A stretch of DNA of 64,000 nt from the NCBI GenBank assembly GCA_032717465.1, contig CM064732.1:37792888-37856887 (forward strand). The letters are read 5' to 3'. The translations under genes and the position numbers were made by a program. The notes under the pieces were generated by a model. It saw nothing but the letters and a program-made list of their open reading frames with translations. It was not told where the DNA came from and did not search any database. This stretch comes from Coenobita brevimanus (lineage: Eukaryota; Arthropoda; Malacostraca; Decapoda; Coenobitidae). This document shows, piece after piece, positions 1 to 10,576 of the stretch. The stretch's first letter is position 1. Each line of letters starts with the position of its first letter.

Positions 1-310
1 GTGGATATATTTGCAGTATAACAACTTGGCATTTGCAAAATAACCATTATTCAGATGAATCCAAATGTTATTATTGAAACTGGGTATCTGTTCTAACTTA
101 ACATTATTGCCGAAGACGTTATTGTCGAAGTCGTTATTGGTGAGATCTTACTGTAGACTCCTCTTGAGCACCTTCCCCACGAGCCTCTAACGTCATGATG
201 GGCGCGTCGTGTGGGGAGGGGGGTCACGTAGTCAGGGAAAATAGTGGTTTGGGGCCACCCCTTGCCTCTGCCTCACGTATTGTGGGCTAAACTCATGCAT
301 TCATAGTTTT
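1..310. other. No gene recognised
   Basis: This stretch is moderately AT-rich with a short GC-rich patch near 180-270. I see no long open frame, tandem array or terminal repeat in it. It borders a decayed LINE and may be older transposon DNA, but nothing in it supports a specific call. Confidence 0.5.
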
Positions 311-957
311 TTGGTTATGCATTTTGGTCACTCCTGTACTATGCAATTCACACATTGTGATCATTCGTACTGTGCGAGCCCACTGTATACAGCTGTATGC
401 CTCTTCACCCTCTTATATGGTACTGAATCCTGGACTACATACCAGTGTCACATCAAACATCCTGAGTCTTTTCACATCCAGTGCTTACAGCACATCCTTG
501 AACTCACATGGGAAGATAAAGGCTCTTGCTCACAAATTCTCCAACAGGTAAAGTTAACCTGCTTAGAAACAGGCTGGTTAAAAAACAGCTTAGATGGATT
601 GGATACGTGTTCTGACTGCTTGACCCTGTCGAGTACAGTACTGTATGCCCAACTCCCTGCAGCATGTCGCAACCCAGGGGACAGAAGAAAAGATGATCAT
701 ATAAGGATAACTGAAGAAATGCAACATCGTACCAAAAGACTTTGAAACCAATGCCTTTGACAGAAAACAATGGCAGGTTCTCTGCAGCAAAGGAACCATT
801 CATCTCAAAGAAGCTTGGAACCTGGCCAGAGAAACGCATAGACATTGGAGGCACCACTAAAATGGAGTTCTCCCGGCAAACCCAGACTTGACACGCCAAC
901 TGTGTGGCCAAGTTTACCGATCCAGAACTGGTCTGCACAGTCTCACACGTTGGCATG
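311..957 (+). pseudogene. Non-LTR retrotransposon, C-terminal fragment
   Basis: The open frame at 311-745 reads LLYGTESWTTYQ, then a stretch that matches the usual 'ILELTWEDK' type segment found after the thumb of many animal LINE reverse transcriptases. Sequence after the stop at 745, in shifted frames, continues with a Cys-containing tail (CGQVYRSRTGLHSL), like the end of such proteins. The reverse transcriptase palm and endonuclease are absent, so this is a 5'-truncated, frameshifted remnant. It resembles the LINEs often annotated as 'craniofacial development protein 2-like', but I cannot name the clade. Its 3' end abuts the TG microsatellite that closes the next element. Confidence 0.6.
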
Positions 958-1027
958 AATGACTGAGCAACACATCATCTTGTGTATAGTAGCCATCGTC
1001 TTCTATAGTAAAAGGACAGCTTTAATT

Positions 1028-1039
1028 GTGTGTATGTGT

Positions 1040-1072
<33 letters not shown>
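1028..1072. repeat. (TG)n microsatellite at the 3' end of a LINE
   Basis: An almost pure TG run. On the minus strand it directly follows the 3' end of the CR1-like LINE, so it is probably that element's (AC)n tail rather than an independent array. Confidence 0.8.
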
Positions 1073-1939
1073 TTACCTAATTGTTCTAACCAGAATGTAT
1101 CTCCACAGGAATGGGTCAAGCTCATACTGTCCCTTGTTTTGAACCATCCATAAATTTATTAATAGTTTTGGCACACACTGTTTCATTTGGTAATGCATGC
1201 CACTGATTATTTGGGAAACTGAATTTCAGTACGTCATTATCACCACACTTTTTATGCAGTTTTATGCAGTGCCTTCTTGCTGTTATTTTCCCCTAGGTTA
1301 TATCCTCATTTGTGTCTATTTTCTCTTTTCCTGTGATGCATTTATATAGCATAATCATGTCTCGTCTTTTCCTTCTCTCTCGTAATGTTGGTAGGTTTAA
1401 TTTGTCTGGTTTTCTTAGCTTAGGTTCCTTAGGCTTGGTTCCCATCTTGTAATGGCCCTTTGTACCTTTTCAATCTTATGTGTGTTTTTTGAGATAAGGA
1501 TTCCAGACTACTGATGCATGCTTCAGGGTTGGTCTAATGAATGATGTAATTATCTTTCTCAGCATGTCTTCACACATACATGTGAATGTTACTTTTATAT
1601 TAGCCAGTAGTGAGCACATGTTCTGTACTTTCTCCTTGATGTGGTCAGCTGAAGATAATCATGCCTAGGTCTTTCTCCTCCTCTGATATGTGTAGGTTTG
1701 AACTTCCTAGCTTATAATCCCAATTTGGTCTTTTTTCACTTTTACCAAACTTTATTACATGACATTTGTCCACACTGAATTCCATGTGCCATCTATTGCT
1801 CCATTCATGAAGTTTATTTAATTCTTCTTGTAGCTCTCTCCAACAGTCGGTATTTGTGTTTTGCCTTTGTATCTTTGCATCATCAGCAAACATACTTAGA
1901 TAGTTTCCATTTCCAGTGTTGCTGTCAATGTCGTTTATA
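1073..1939 (-). pseudogene. CR1-like reverse transcriptase, palm to C terminus
   Basis: The frame at 1893-1645 begins with the catalytic box MFADDAK and continues with LHEWSNRWHMEFSVDKCHVIKFGK, the helix and primer-grip region of CR1/jockey-type enzymes. Further decayed coding text runs down to about 1150 and includes phrases such as SFIRPTLKHASVVWNPY and NQWHALPNE, normal for the C-terminal end. Upstream, the text INDIDSNTGNGN stops at position 1939, where a transposon has been inserted. The rest of the palm continues at 4940. Confidence 0.75.
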
Positions 1940-2037
1940 TCCTTTTACGCCAGGTGAAAATTTGTAAACTGGAACGCCATGTGGGGGCTTGAGAGACCCC
2001 AACTTAATTGTTGGATTTCTGCCATATGCACAAAGTT

Positions 2038-2405
2038 CTATCTATCTATCTTTTGCCAGACGCCATAATCCCATAAGGGGTGGCCATTTGACTGAGTTAT
2101 CTGTTTTACGGTGAGGGGCACTAACCCTCCACCAACCCACCTGTTGACATGTAGGGAGCAAGTATGGTTTGGTTATACGGTTACCACCCAGCGTTGTAAA
2201 TGGTTTCTTGGCTTACAGGAAACCATTTGGCTTGTCACTCAATGTAAAGCCACCTGCAAATGAAAGAAAAGCAATAAGAAGTGACAGGAAAGATAGGAGA
2301 AATAGGAAGAGAGGAGAGCAGGCACAGAAAAAGAATGATAAAGGCTAAGGAAGAAGGCAGCACTACATCAAGTGAGTGGATGATGGTCGCGACCACCTAC
2401 CACTT
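2038..2405 (-). mobile_element. SINE C2 copy with 10-bp target duplication
   Basis: The 10-bp sequence GCACAAAGTT occurs on both sides (2028-2037 and 2406-2415). In minus orientation the copy starts with the family body, passes the conserved inverted repeat around AATGGTTTC, and ends in a block almost identical to the 3' end of LINE A followed by a (TAGA)n tail. The target duplication and tail show it arrived by retroposition. There is no coding capacity; a frame through the middle is incidental. Confidence 0.8.
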
Positions 2406-2616
2406 GCACAAAGTTACAAATGTTAAATTTTGCACATATGTTGCCCAGGACATGGCACGTGCAGCCAGTCCACCATTTTGTGTGTGTCTGTGTATGTGTA
2501 TGTATGTATGTGTAAAATTTTTATGAGTTCAAAATTTTTGACATTTCCAGATGTAATGAATAATGTGGCATATATATATTTTAAATTTTGACGTTTCCAC
2601 GTGTAATAAATAATGT

Positions 2617-2621
<5 letters not shown>

Positions 2622-2665
<44 letters not shown>

Positions 2666-2681
2666 TGCATATATATATATA
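2622..2681. repeat. (TA)n microsatellite
   Basis: About 60 bases of TA dinucleotides, broken once by CTGC, immediately before the truncated 5' edge of the LINE A copy. Confidence 0.9.
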
Positions 2682-2686
2682 TAGAT

Positions 2687-3893
2687 AGATCAGATATTCA
2701 TTCTTAGATCTTTAATGGAAAAGTTTCTAGAGAAGGGAAAGAAGTTGTATGCTGCTTTCATGGATTTGGAGAAAGCATATGACAGGGTGGATAGACAAGG
2801 ATTGTGGAAAGTATTAAGAATACCGGTATATGGAGTAGATGGAAAGTTGTTGAGTGCTGTGAAGAGTATGTATGATGATGCAAAGGCTGCAGTGTGTGGG
2901 GATGGTGAACTAAGTGAATTTTCCTCTTTGGAGGTTGGGTTGAAACAGGGATGTCATGTCTCCAAGGTTGTTCAATCTGTTCATGGATGGGGTAATAAAA
3001 GAGGTACAAGGTAGGGTAGTGGATGTTGGAGTGGCCCTGGTGAGAGAGGATAGTGTTTGGAAACTCCCTGTACTGTTGTTTGCAGATGATACTGTGTTGT
3101 TGAGTGAAGACGAAGGGGAGCTGCAAGGCTTGGTGGATGAGTTTGGGAGAGTCTGTAAGAAACGGAATCTAAAGGTGAATGTAGGGAAGGTTAAAGTGAT
3201 GGTCTTTGAGAGAGGTGAAGTCAGTGAATGTACAGCAAGGTTGGATGGTGAGGATTTGGAAAATGTGAGTATGTTTAAGTACTTGGGTAGTGTGATGAGT
3301 AAGGATGGAGGTTTGGAGGGTGAAGTGCTTGAAAGGGTACAGCAGGTAAGAAAGGTTGCTGGTTCTTTGAAAGCAGTGATAAGAAACAGGGAAGTAAACA
3401 TGGAAAAAGTTACTACATGACAGTATTGTGATACCAACTCTAACGTTTCGAAGTGAAGCTTGGACGTTGTTGGAAGGACACAAGTCAAGAGTGAGAGCAG
3501 TGGAAATGAGTTATTTAAGAGGAGCCTGTGGAGTCACATGGAGAGACAGACTGACGAATGAGGATATAAAGGAGCGTTGTGGTGTGGATGTGGATGTGAT
3601 AGGAAGCGTTATGAGGAACACACTGAGGTGGTTTGGCCATGTGGAGAGGATGGAGGGTGAAAGACTGACGAAGAGAGTGTATGTGAGTGAGGTGGAGGGG
3701 GGAAGAGGGAGGGGGAGGCCGAGGATGAGATGGAGGGATGGGGTGGAGAGGTATATGAGAGAGGGGGGTGTGAGTTGGGAGCAGGGCAGTGAAATGGCGG
3801 GGGACAGGGCAACTTGGAGGCGATTTGTTTGTGGCCACCCCAAACGGGATTGAGGCGTCTGGCAATAGATAGATAGATAGATAGATATACAGT
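2687..3893 (+). pseudogene. LINE A copy 1, 5'-truncated reverse transcriptase
   Basis: The copy begins inside the reverse transcriptase at DQIFI and runs to the 3' end. Motifs in order are FMDLEKAYDRVDR in the palm, VGLKQGC, the catalytic box LLFADDTVLLSEDEG near 3077, and the C-terminal block LRWFGHVERMEGERLTKRVY at about 3630. It ends CGHPKRD, stop, and a short 3' end with (ATAG)n. It is split into at least three frames by small indels (near 2960 and 3420) and so cannot be translated through. The longer copy at 30227-32712 shows what has been lost 5'. Insertion with a short (GATA)n tail is typical of this family here. Confidence 0.85.
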
Positions 3894-3985
3894 ATATATA
3901 TATAATATTGATGTATGTATGTATGTATATGTATATACAGTATATATATATTTTACATTTTGATGCATACATCACTCAAGCTAAA
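3894..3985. repeat. AT-rich simple sequence
   Basis: TATG and TATA-like short repeats lie between the (ATAG)n tail of LINE A and the next SINE. Confidence 0.6.
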
Positions 3986-4262
3986 TGGTTTCCTGTACAC
4001 CAGGAAACCATTGCTGGGTGGTAACCATATAACCAAATTTTGGCACCTGGTGGTTTAGTGGGTAATTAAGATCTCCAGTCAGTTTGAGCCTGTGTAGGTT
4101 TATATCCAAGGGGTGGTTGGGGTTTATAGCTCACGTAATGCCACACAGTGATGAGTGAGGTTGGTCATTCTCATCTTAAATGTCAGAACGAACTTGCCTA
4201 GCCCTGGGTTCCTATGCTTCTCATGGGATGACATAGGATTGGATGATGTTTGGATGGATGGT
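3986..4262 (+). mobile_element. SINE C1, 3' portion
   Basis: The copy starts at the family's inverted repeat (AATGGTTTCCTG ... CAGGAAACCATT). It continues through a tRNA-like stretch with TGGTTTAGTGGGTAAT, resembling an A box, and GGTTTATATCC, resembling a B box, and ends in a (GGAT)n tail. The tRNA relationship is an inference from those two boxes and their spacing of roughly 50 bases. It is 5'-truncated. Confidence 0.65.
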
Positions 4263-4289
4263 ACATGTAATGAATAATGTGGCATATAT

Positions 4290-4935
4290 TTTTAGGTTAT
4301 ATTCTTATTCATTCAGCATGTTCTGAACATACTAAAATAAATGTGTTGTCAGTTATTATCCCATAGAAAAAAAAAAAAAAATCATAAAATGACCAGAAAA
4401 ATTAGGTTGAATCGATGTTCTGGACATGGACGAGATTGACATTTATATTCAGAAAACCCCTGAATTATTTACAAATTAAGTAAACTAGATTGACATTTAC
4501 TGTATATTCAGAAAAAGATTGACATTTACAGTATATTCAGAAAAAAACCTGAGTAATTTACAAATCTGGTAAACATTCAGTAAAACCAACTAATATATCA
4601 TTATCACCACCAGAAATGGGAGGATCTTGTACAATTCTCCCCCACTGACTGTAGAACATCTCATCATTCAGTGACATGGTCAATAATATCAAGAAGTTGA
4701 AAATATCAAATTGTTACACAGAATGCTGGATGGGGTACCGGACAACCCCCACTTGAACTTTGTGCCCTCCTGACTCCTGAACTATAAGAGCATTTTCACT
4801 CAAAATTGCTGCACTTATACAGTCAGCCATGACAAACAGAGGCATGGTTGACCAGATCCCTAAAACAGTAAGGGGGCAACATGGCATCCTTTAAAAAATA
4901 TGTTGGGGTCCATACGACCCCACCTGGCACACAAA
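4290..4935. other. Interior of the TATA-flanked element, no gene
   Basis: AT-rich non-coding DNA with a poly(A) run near 4366-4381 and two repeats of a GACATTTA..GTATATTCAGAAAAA phrase around 4490-4560. No transposase frame is visible. Confidence 0.5.
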
Positions 4936-4939
4936 GGGA

Positions 4940-6730
4940 TATAATAAAAACATAATTGATGCCAGCACTGATCCCTGCGGGACTCCACTACAGTCATTAC
5001 TTGTTTTACGATGTTTCGGTTTACGATGATTCGCTACAACGATAATAGAAAAGTTCCACCCCAAAATTTGATTTACAATAAATTTCCTGCTATAACGATT
5101 TTGCCATCGGAAAGCGCCAGGCACATGCAAGGTGACCATTGCTTGTCTCAGGCAAGATGGCGGTCCCGGCATGCAGGCATTGTAATGGTTCAAGTCCCGC
5201 CACCCCTTTAAAGCCCTGTCTTTTCAACTTGTTCATGTGTGCCCCCCTGTTATCGTCACCTCTCAGCCAACCATCGTACTACAGTACTGTGGATTTGTGT
5301 GCCCAATGGTAAGGTCAGTGCCATTGTAGGCCCCAGTGCTATTGTTGGTGCAGGTATGGGTCCCAGTGCTAAGGTTGGTGTAGGTATGGGCCGGATTCCT
5401 CTCCCGCTAACCTGTTCCTGTCTGACTCAGAGGCTGACCACTGGTGCCTGTAAGCACAGGCTGTCCCCCAGTCTCAGGGGGGACGACTTGGACCAATACA
5501 GGAAGGAATGAAGGTGGGTTGTCATTTATGGTTCAGTCTTGGTTAGGTGACGTTGGGAAGTTGAGTTGACGTAACCCCCATTTTATAATGAGTTTCAATC
5601 TCCCAATTTACGATAAAATTGGTATACGATAAGGTATGACCTGATGTAACCTCATTGTAAAACGAGTAATGACTGTAATCACTTCTCTTCATAATGAGTG
5701 ATTTCCCCTTAGTACTGTTCTCATTTCCCTTTTTCTGAGAAAATCTTGCATCCAACAGTACAGATTACCTCAGATTCCTCCTTGATTGTACAGTTCCATA
5801 AAATTTTGGTGTGGTACTCTGTCAAATGCCTTCTTGAAATCCAAATAGATACTGCCTGCCCATCCTTCTCTTTTCTGTACTGTTTCTGCAACTTTATCAT
5901 AGTAGCTTAATAGATTAGTAACATGTGATTTCCCCTTTCTAAAACTGAGCTGTCTTTCTGTTATCATATTGTGTCTTTCCAGATGATTTAACCAAGTTTT
6001 TCATATCAGCTTTTTTAATATCTTACAATGCTGGTTAGTGATACATGTCAATAGCTGAGTGGATTTTATCTATTTCCTTTCGTGAAGAGGGGAACAATTT
6101 TAGCTTTCTTCCAAATATCAGGTAGTTTACCTTGACTTAAGGATTCCTTGAATTTATGCATATTGGTCTGCCTAACTTTTCTGCACATTCATGTAATGCC
6201 TAACCAGAAAAATCATCAGGACCGTTTGCTTTTCCTTTGTCTAATTTGCTCAACTCTTCTTGGACCTCCTGCTCCAGTGTTCATATACTGTATCCGTTAA
6301 TATGTGTGGTCATGCGTGATCCTTATCATCTCCCTCAAATCTACCTTCTTCTGTAAAAACTGATTGGAATTTTTTGTTATGTACAGTACTTCACAAATAT
6401 TTTATTTTTGGTAGAAAGTTTTCCCCTCATCCATGATGGACAGTATTTTATCTTTTACTTTGGTTTTGCTTCAGATGTAGCTGTAAAAGAGCTTCAGTTG
6501 ATCGCTACTTTTATTTATAATGTCTTCCTCAAACTGTCTGTGAGCTTCTCTCCATATCCTTGTATAATAATTTCTTGCCTGTTTATAGTTGTTATATGTC
6601 CTCTCACTATTATGTTGTCTGTATTTATTCTATTCATTATTAAGCCATTTCTTTATCCTTATTTCTGCTTCTTTGTGCTGAGGGATATAATTTTGGACTC
6701 TGTTTCATAAAAATCACATAATTTTCTATA
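4940..6730 (-). pseudogene. CR1-like reverse transcriptase, fingers and palm
   Basis: From 5967 down to 5770 the minus strand reads MITERQLSFRKGKSHVTNLLSYYDKV, then IYLDFKKAFDRVPHQ, the signature fingers-palm segment. Farther down REMRTVLRGN and EVI lead into a MITE at 4991-5675. After it SGVPQGSVLASIMFLLY completes the palm at 4990-4940. Upstream of 5967 weaker text such as ILKS..WKKAN-type and ITNQHCKIF marks the usual region before the palm. Several stops and frameshifts make it non-functional. Confidence 0.75.
4991..5675. mobile_element. MITE with TA target duplication
   Basis: The left end reads CAGTCATTACTTGTTTTACG and the right end on the opposite strand CAGTCATTACTCGTTTTACA. TA flanks both sides (4989-4990, 5676-5677). 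Excision restores EVISGVPQGS of the interrupted reverse transcriptase. The interior has no transposase. TIRs starting CAGT with TA targets are typical of pogo/Tigger and related Tc1/mariner MITEs. Confidence 0.85.
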
Positions 6731-6732
6731 TA

Positions 6733-9700
6733 CAGTAATCCCTCCACTATCCAACGTAATAGAGACATAGGCATGTCCGGAAAGTGTTCCTGTCCGGATA
6801 GTGGGCACCAGCCTCCTGGACTTGTACTTATGGACCCTAACTCAGAAAAACACCTATACAACTCCCTCAGGACATGCATAGCACCTATTTAAGACCCAAG
6901 TCACACAAATAAGGGACATAAAAGACTGAAATAAAGGCAAAAGAAGCATAAAATGAGGTTTTTGAGGTAGGTTCATGCAATATTAAACATTCTGGGTACA
7001 TACAAGTCCCTGGCTCCTGGACTGGTAGTTATGGACCCTAACCTAGCCTAACTCAGAAAAACACCTCCCTACTGCACATGCATAGCACCTAAAACACTAC
7101 ATGTTCACACCAATAAGAGACATACAAGAGTGAAATGAGGTGTTTCAGGTAAGTATAGTATGGAAAATACAGTACAGTACAGTATGAAACATTCTGCCTA
7201 CTTACAGCAAGTCCATGGCCATCTCAATGAATAACCGCCTCCTCTCAGACTCTGACAGTAAGAAGGATTTCCTGAAGCACTTGCAGTACACTGTTCATGA
7301 AGTCTTGCACTTAACTTAGTCATTCGCACTCAGAAGTCCATTCTCCTCAAACTGCGCACTCTTGTCTTACTTATGCTCCATTGTAACTTAATAAATGTTG
7401 CACTCGGCACTTTAAGTCTTTCCACTCATAAAACCAATTTTAAAACAAATCACAAGTTTATTTACATTAAATTTAGTCCAAAAATTTTGTCTTTTCACTC
7501 AAATTTCTACTTTCTTTACAATACTGTATACATTGTTTTTCTTTCACTGCACAACACTAAATTCCCGTGTGGTCTAGTGGAGAAGTTCTTGCCGTTTAAT
7601 CACTGTCAGAGTCTGAGAGTATCACTGGCAGGTGACCTAGGGGTGCGTCTCTGGGTCATGGTGATGGCGTACCCACTGCAGACGACTCTGAAGATAGACG
7701 CAAACTCACGTCGAGCGGTGACTCCACCGTGGCTGATGTGCTGGGCTGTGGCTCGGAGCATGAGTGCCTGTCTTTGGGAGGCAACGGAGTGGAGCCAGGG
7801 CTGGGCACTGCGGGGGTCATGGGCCTGAAAAAACTGTCAATCATTGATTGACGTAAGGAACGACGATTTTGACGATTTATGATGCGCTGCCTGAAAGCAC
7901 GCACTTCCTCCACAAGTCCCAAGGGCCCCATCTCCCTGTCGCAGTCCAGGTGTTCCAGGTAGTCCAGAATGAACTCTAGGTGTTCCTGGAGTGTGCTCAG
8001 CTTGGGGATGGCTGGAGTAGAGTTATGCTGAGAGGAGTCCACATCATCGTCGCCATCCCTGTCGGAATCTTCAAGCTGGGTACTGACACCTGCAACTGAA
8101 GATGCGATCTCGATATCAGACAGGGTCTGATACCCAGGATTTCCCTCGTCGTCATCCAACCACTCACGCACTTCGTCCACATCAACATCATCGCCGTGCG
8201 CACATAGACATGAATGGAAGTCATCCACGTTGAAACCTAGGAAATCGTACTCCGCATCCGTTCTGAGAAGCAGACGAGACCAACCAGCTTCTAGAGTCTT
8301 GACAGGGATTTCCTTCCATGCAGTGGCCCCGTTGTAAGTGGCAGACTTGATGTTGTAGCGGCGAAGGTTTTCCAAAGTCCGCTGGCTTCGCGTGTCCTGT
8401 CCCTCCCTGCGCTCGTCCTCGTCCTCGAGAACAACCATCACCTCGTTCAGGAACTTCCATCAGTATGGGCGCTTCATTGCCATGCTCACTCCTTGGTCCA
8501 TTGGTTGGATGAGAGCAGTAGTATTAGGTGGCAGAAACATGCACCTAATGCGGCCATTCTCAGCCACCAAGTCCTTGTCGCGGGGGTGGGCAGGTGCATT
8601 GTCGATGAGGAGGGCCTTTACCTGGTCGCGTGGGATTCCCAGTTTCTCTGTCTGGTAATGCATGACCTCCTTGACGAAATGGCGGTGGAACCAGTCTTTG
8701 AAGATGTGGGCTGTGAACCATGCCTTCAAGGAATGGTACCAGACGACAGGAAGGACATCCATCACCCCAGAAAGACACCGAGGCTGCTTTGCACGTCCAA
8801 CAATAACAGGCTTAAGCCGGTGCATGCCATTAGCATTGGCACAACACAAAGCAGATAGCCGTTGCTTGGAGAGCTTGTGGCCAGGTACACACTTCTCCGT
8901 CTCCTCGGCTAGAGTGTTCGTAGGCAAAGAGCGATAGAATAAACCAGTTTCATCAGCATTGTAGACTTGACCGAGAGTGAGGCCCTCCCTATCGATCAAG
9001 CCCTTCATCTTGTGCTGAAACTCCTCTACTCCATCCTCGTTAGCGTCCAAAGCTTCGCCATGAGACTTACGGTTGGTAAGGCCATGCCATACTTAAACGC
9101 GAAGAGCCAACCCTCGGATGCCTTGAAGTCTAGGGCGTCATGAAGCCTTGCGAACTTCTCAGCAGCAGCCTTCAGCTCCGTACCACGTACCATCACACCA
9201 ACAGCACGTTGCTGTCTATACCAAATCAACGTGAAGCGGTCGACTTCAGCAAACTCGGGAGCAAACATCATCTTCCTCTCCACATTGCGTTTGCTTTTCG
9301 ACAAGAAGTTAGCCGTGTACTGCATGAGTTTGTCTTGGGATCTCTTAATATCAAACAAAGTAGATTGGGCCAGGTTGAACTCACGGAGGATACGTGAAGA
9401 AGACCATCCCACATCTACTTTCTCCAATATCTCCCGCTTCTTCTCCAGAGTCAAATCCACTCTCTTCCTCTTCTCAGGCGGCGGGGCCATCATCACACAC
9501 ACGAAGGAGAGGCACGAGAGCAGCAGGAGTGCCTGCAGCAGGTAAGGCACCACCACAAAGGCGAGCACATGAGCAGCCATGACGACGAGCGTTCACTCAC
9601 AACAAGGGACAGGCGGAAAGTGGGGAGGATGCAGGGGTGCTCTAGCAGACGTCGGAGGAATGACGCGCCACAACAAAGCTGTCCCGTGCTGCGTGCGCCA

Positions 9701-9854
9701 AGTTCAAATTATGGGCGGGAAAAAATCTTTTTTTTTTCCTCTCTCATTTTTTGCGGTTTTTGGACCATTTTAGGAATATTGGATCCCGGGACGATTATGT
9801 CCGGTTAGTGGGAATGTCTGGAAAGTGGGCGTCCGGAAAGTAGAGGGATTACTG
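6733..9854 (-). mobile_element. Pogo/Tigger-like DNA transposon, copy 1
   Basis: The ends are CAGTAATCCCTCCACTATCC on the left and, on the other strand, CAGTAATCCCTCTACTTTCC on the right. TA duplications lie at 6731-6732 and 9855-9856. The element is 3122 bp long and carries a broken transposase on the minus strand. It sits inside the CR1-like LINE, between reverse transcriptase and endonuclease text. Its whole structure is matched by the copy at 24081-27190. Confidence 0.9.
7656..9580 (-). pseudogene. Pogo-like transposase, frameshifted (copy 1)
   Basis: Domains appear in order. An N-terminal CENP-B/psq-type helix-turn-helix (KRKRVDLTLEKKREILEKVD, about 9490-9420) is followed by a second DNA-binding domain. 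The DDE catalytic domain has YNADETGLFYRS near 8960, LLIDNAPAHP near 8605 and TTALIQPMDQG near 8500, the expected three Asp positions. An acidic C-terminal tail follows. The frame breaks twice: one base is missing relative to copy 2 near 9085, and stops interrupt the text near 8459. These elements cut and paste DNA at TA sites, but this copy cannot make a full protein. The frame extends upstream of the likely start MAPPPEKRKRV into a hydrophobic stretch. Confidence 0.85.
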
Positions 9855-9856
9855 TA

Positions 9857-10574
9857 TATATATATCATTTATAGCATGTCCACTAAGCTCCTTTTCCCAA
9901 TCCATTTGTATAAAGTACTTCTTTAGGTCGTCATGGTTACCCTTTTTTGTAGTTTAAGCTCTTTGTAACTTTTTTTAACACTAAATATATCATATGCTAT
10001 CCTGAAATTTAGTACTACATGGTTGCTTTTGCTGAAAATTGGGTGATACATTATGTTGTCAGTTTCATTTTCTTGCCTTGTAAAAACAAGATCTAATAAT
10101 GATGGCTCTTCTGGTCCACTTTTTCTCGTGTTTTCCCATTTATGTTGTTAAGAAAAACTCCTGTATAAGATCCAGGAGCTTTTGAGCCTAACAGCTTTCA
10201 TGGCTTCTTACATCTTGAGTATTCCAATTTGTATTTGTGTTGAAATCTCCTGTTAGTGTAATTATTTCAAGATTTTTCTTCCATTCTTTATACTAGGATT
10301 CTTAAACTTATATTGTACTTTCTGCCAAGTTTTCATATTCAACTCTGTCCCAGGTTCTTGTCTTGGGTGGCATGTACAAATTTGCCACCATTATTTTACT
10401 TTCAGCTGTGTTGATTTCTGCTTCAATTAATTTTACTTTTGAGGGTATATCTAGTTCTTTCTTTGACTTGAAGTTTTTCCTTTGTTAATATCATAACTCC
10501 TCCTCTTTTTTTCAAATTTCTATCCCTTCTCCATATAGTATATGCATCAAAACTTAAAGTGTTATTGAATATTT
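9857..10574 (-). pseudogene. CR1-like endonuclease, C-terminal part
   Basis: The minus strand contains AYTIWRRDR followed by KKRGGVMIL near 10540-10460, the mid-endonuclease segment, then EPSLLDLVFTRQENETDNIMY near 10120-10050. The latter is the end of an exonuclease-endonuclease-phosphatase domain, including the SNHVVLNF stretch in place of the usual SDH. Frameshifts separate the pieces. Text between this and the reverse transcriptase is interrupted by the pogo insertion. Confidence 0.65.
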
Positions 10575-10576
10575 CA

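Larger units (their letters stand above)
2551..4289. repeat. 25-bp direct repeats flanking a nested cluster
   Basis: A 25-base sequence at 2551-2575 recurs exactly at 4265-4289, bracketing the TA array, LINE A copy and SINE C1 copy between them. A looser third version lies near 2605-2630. It could be a long target duplication or a remnant of the host element's own internal repeat. Confidence 0.6.
1940..4939. mobile_element. TIR element with TATA target duplication, filled with later insertions
   Basis: The left end begins TCCTTTTACGCCAGGTG and the right end, on the other strand, TCCCTTTGTGTGCCAGGTG. The sequence TATA flanks both sides (1936-1939 and 4940-4943). Removing it rejoins MFLLY and INDID of the CR1-like reverse transcriptase. 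The inner ends share GGGG..ACCCCAAC text, another inverted similarity. No transposase is visible; most of the interior is a SINE, a LINE A copy and a second SINE. The superfamily is uncertain. A piggyBac-type origin is possible, although the target is not TTAA. Confidence 0.6.

Noticed and set aside
2281..2526. 81-codon plus-strand frame
   Set aside because: Lies across the SINE C2 purine-rich tract and its flank; a similar frame appears opposite the other C2 copy at 42494-42679.
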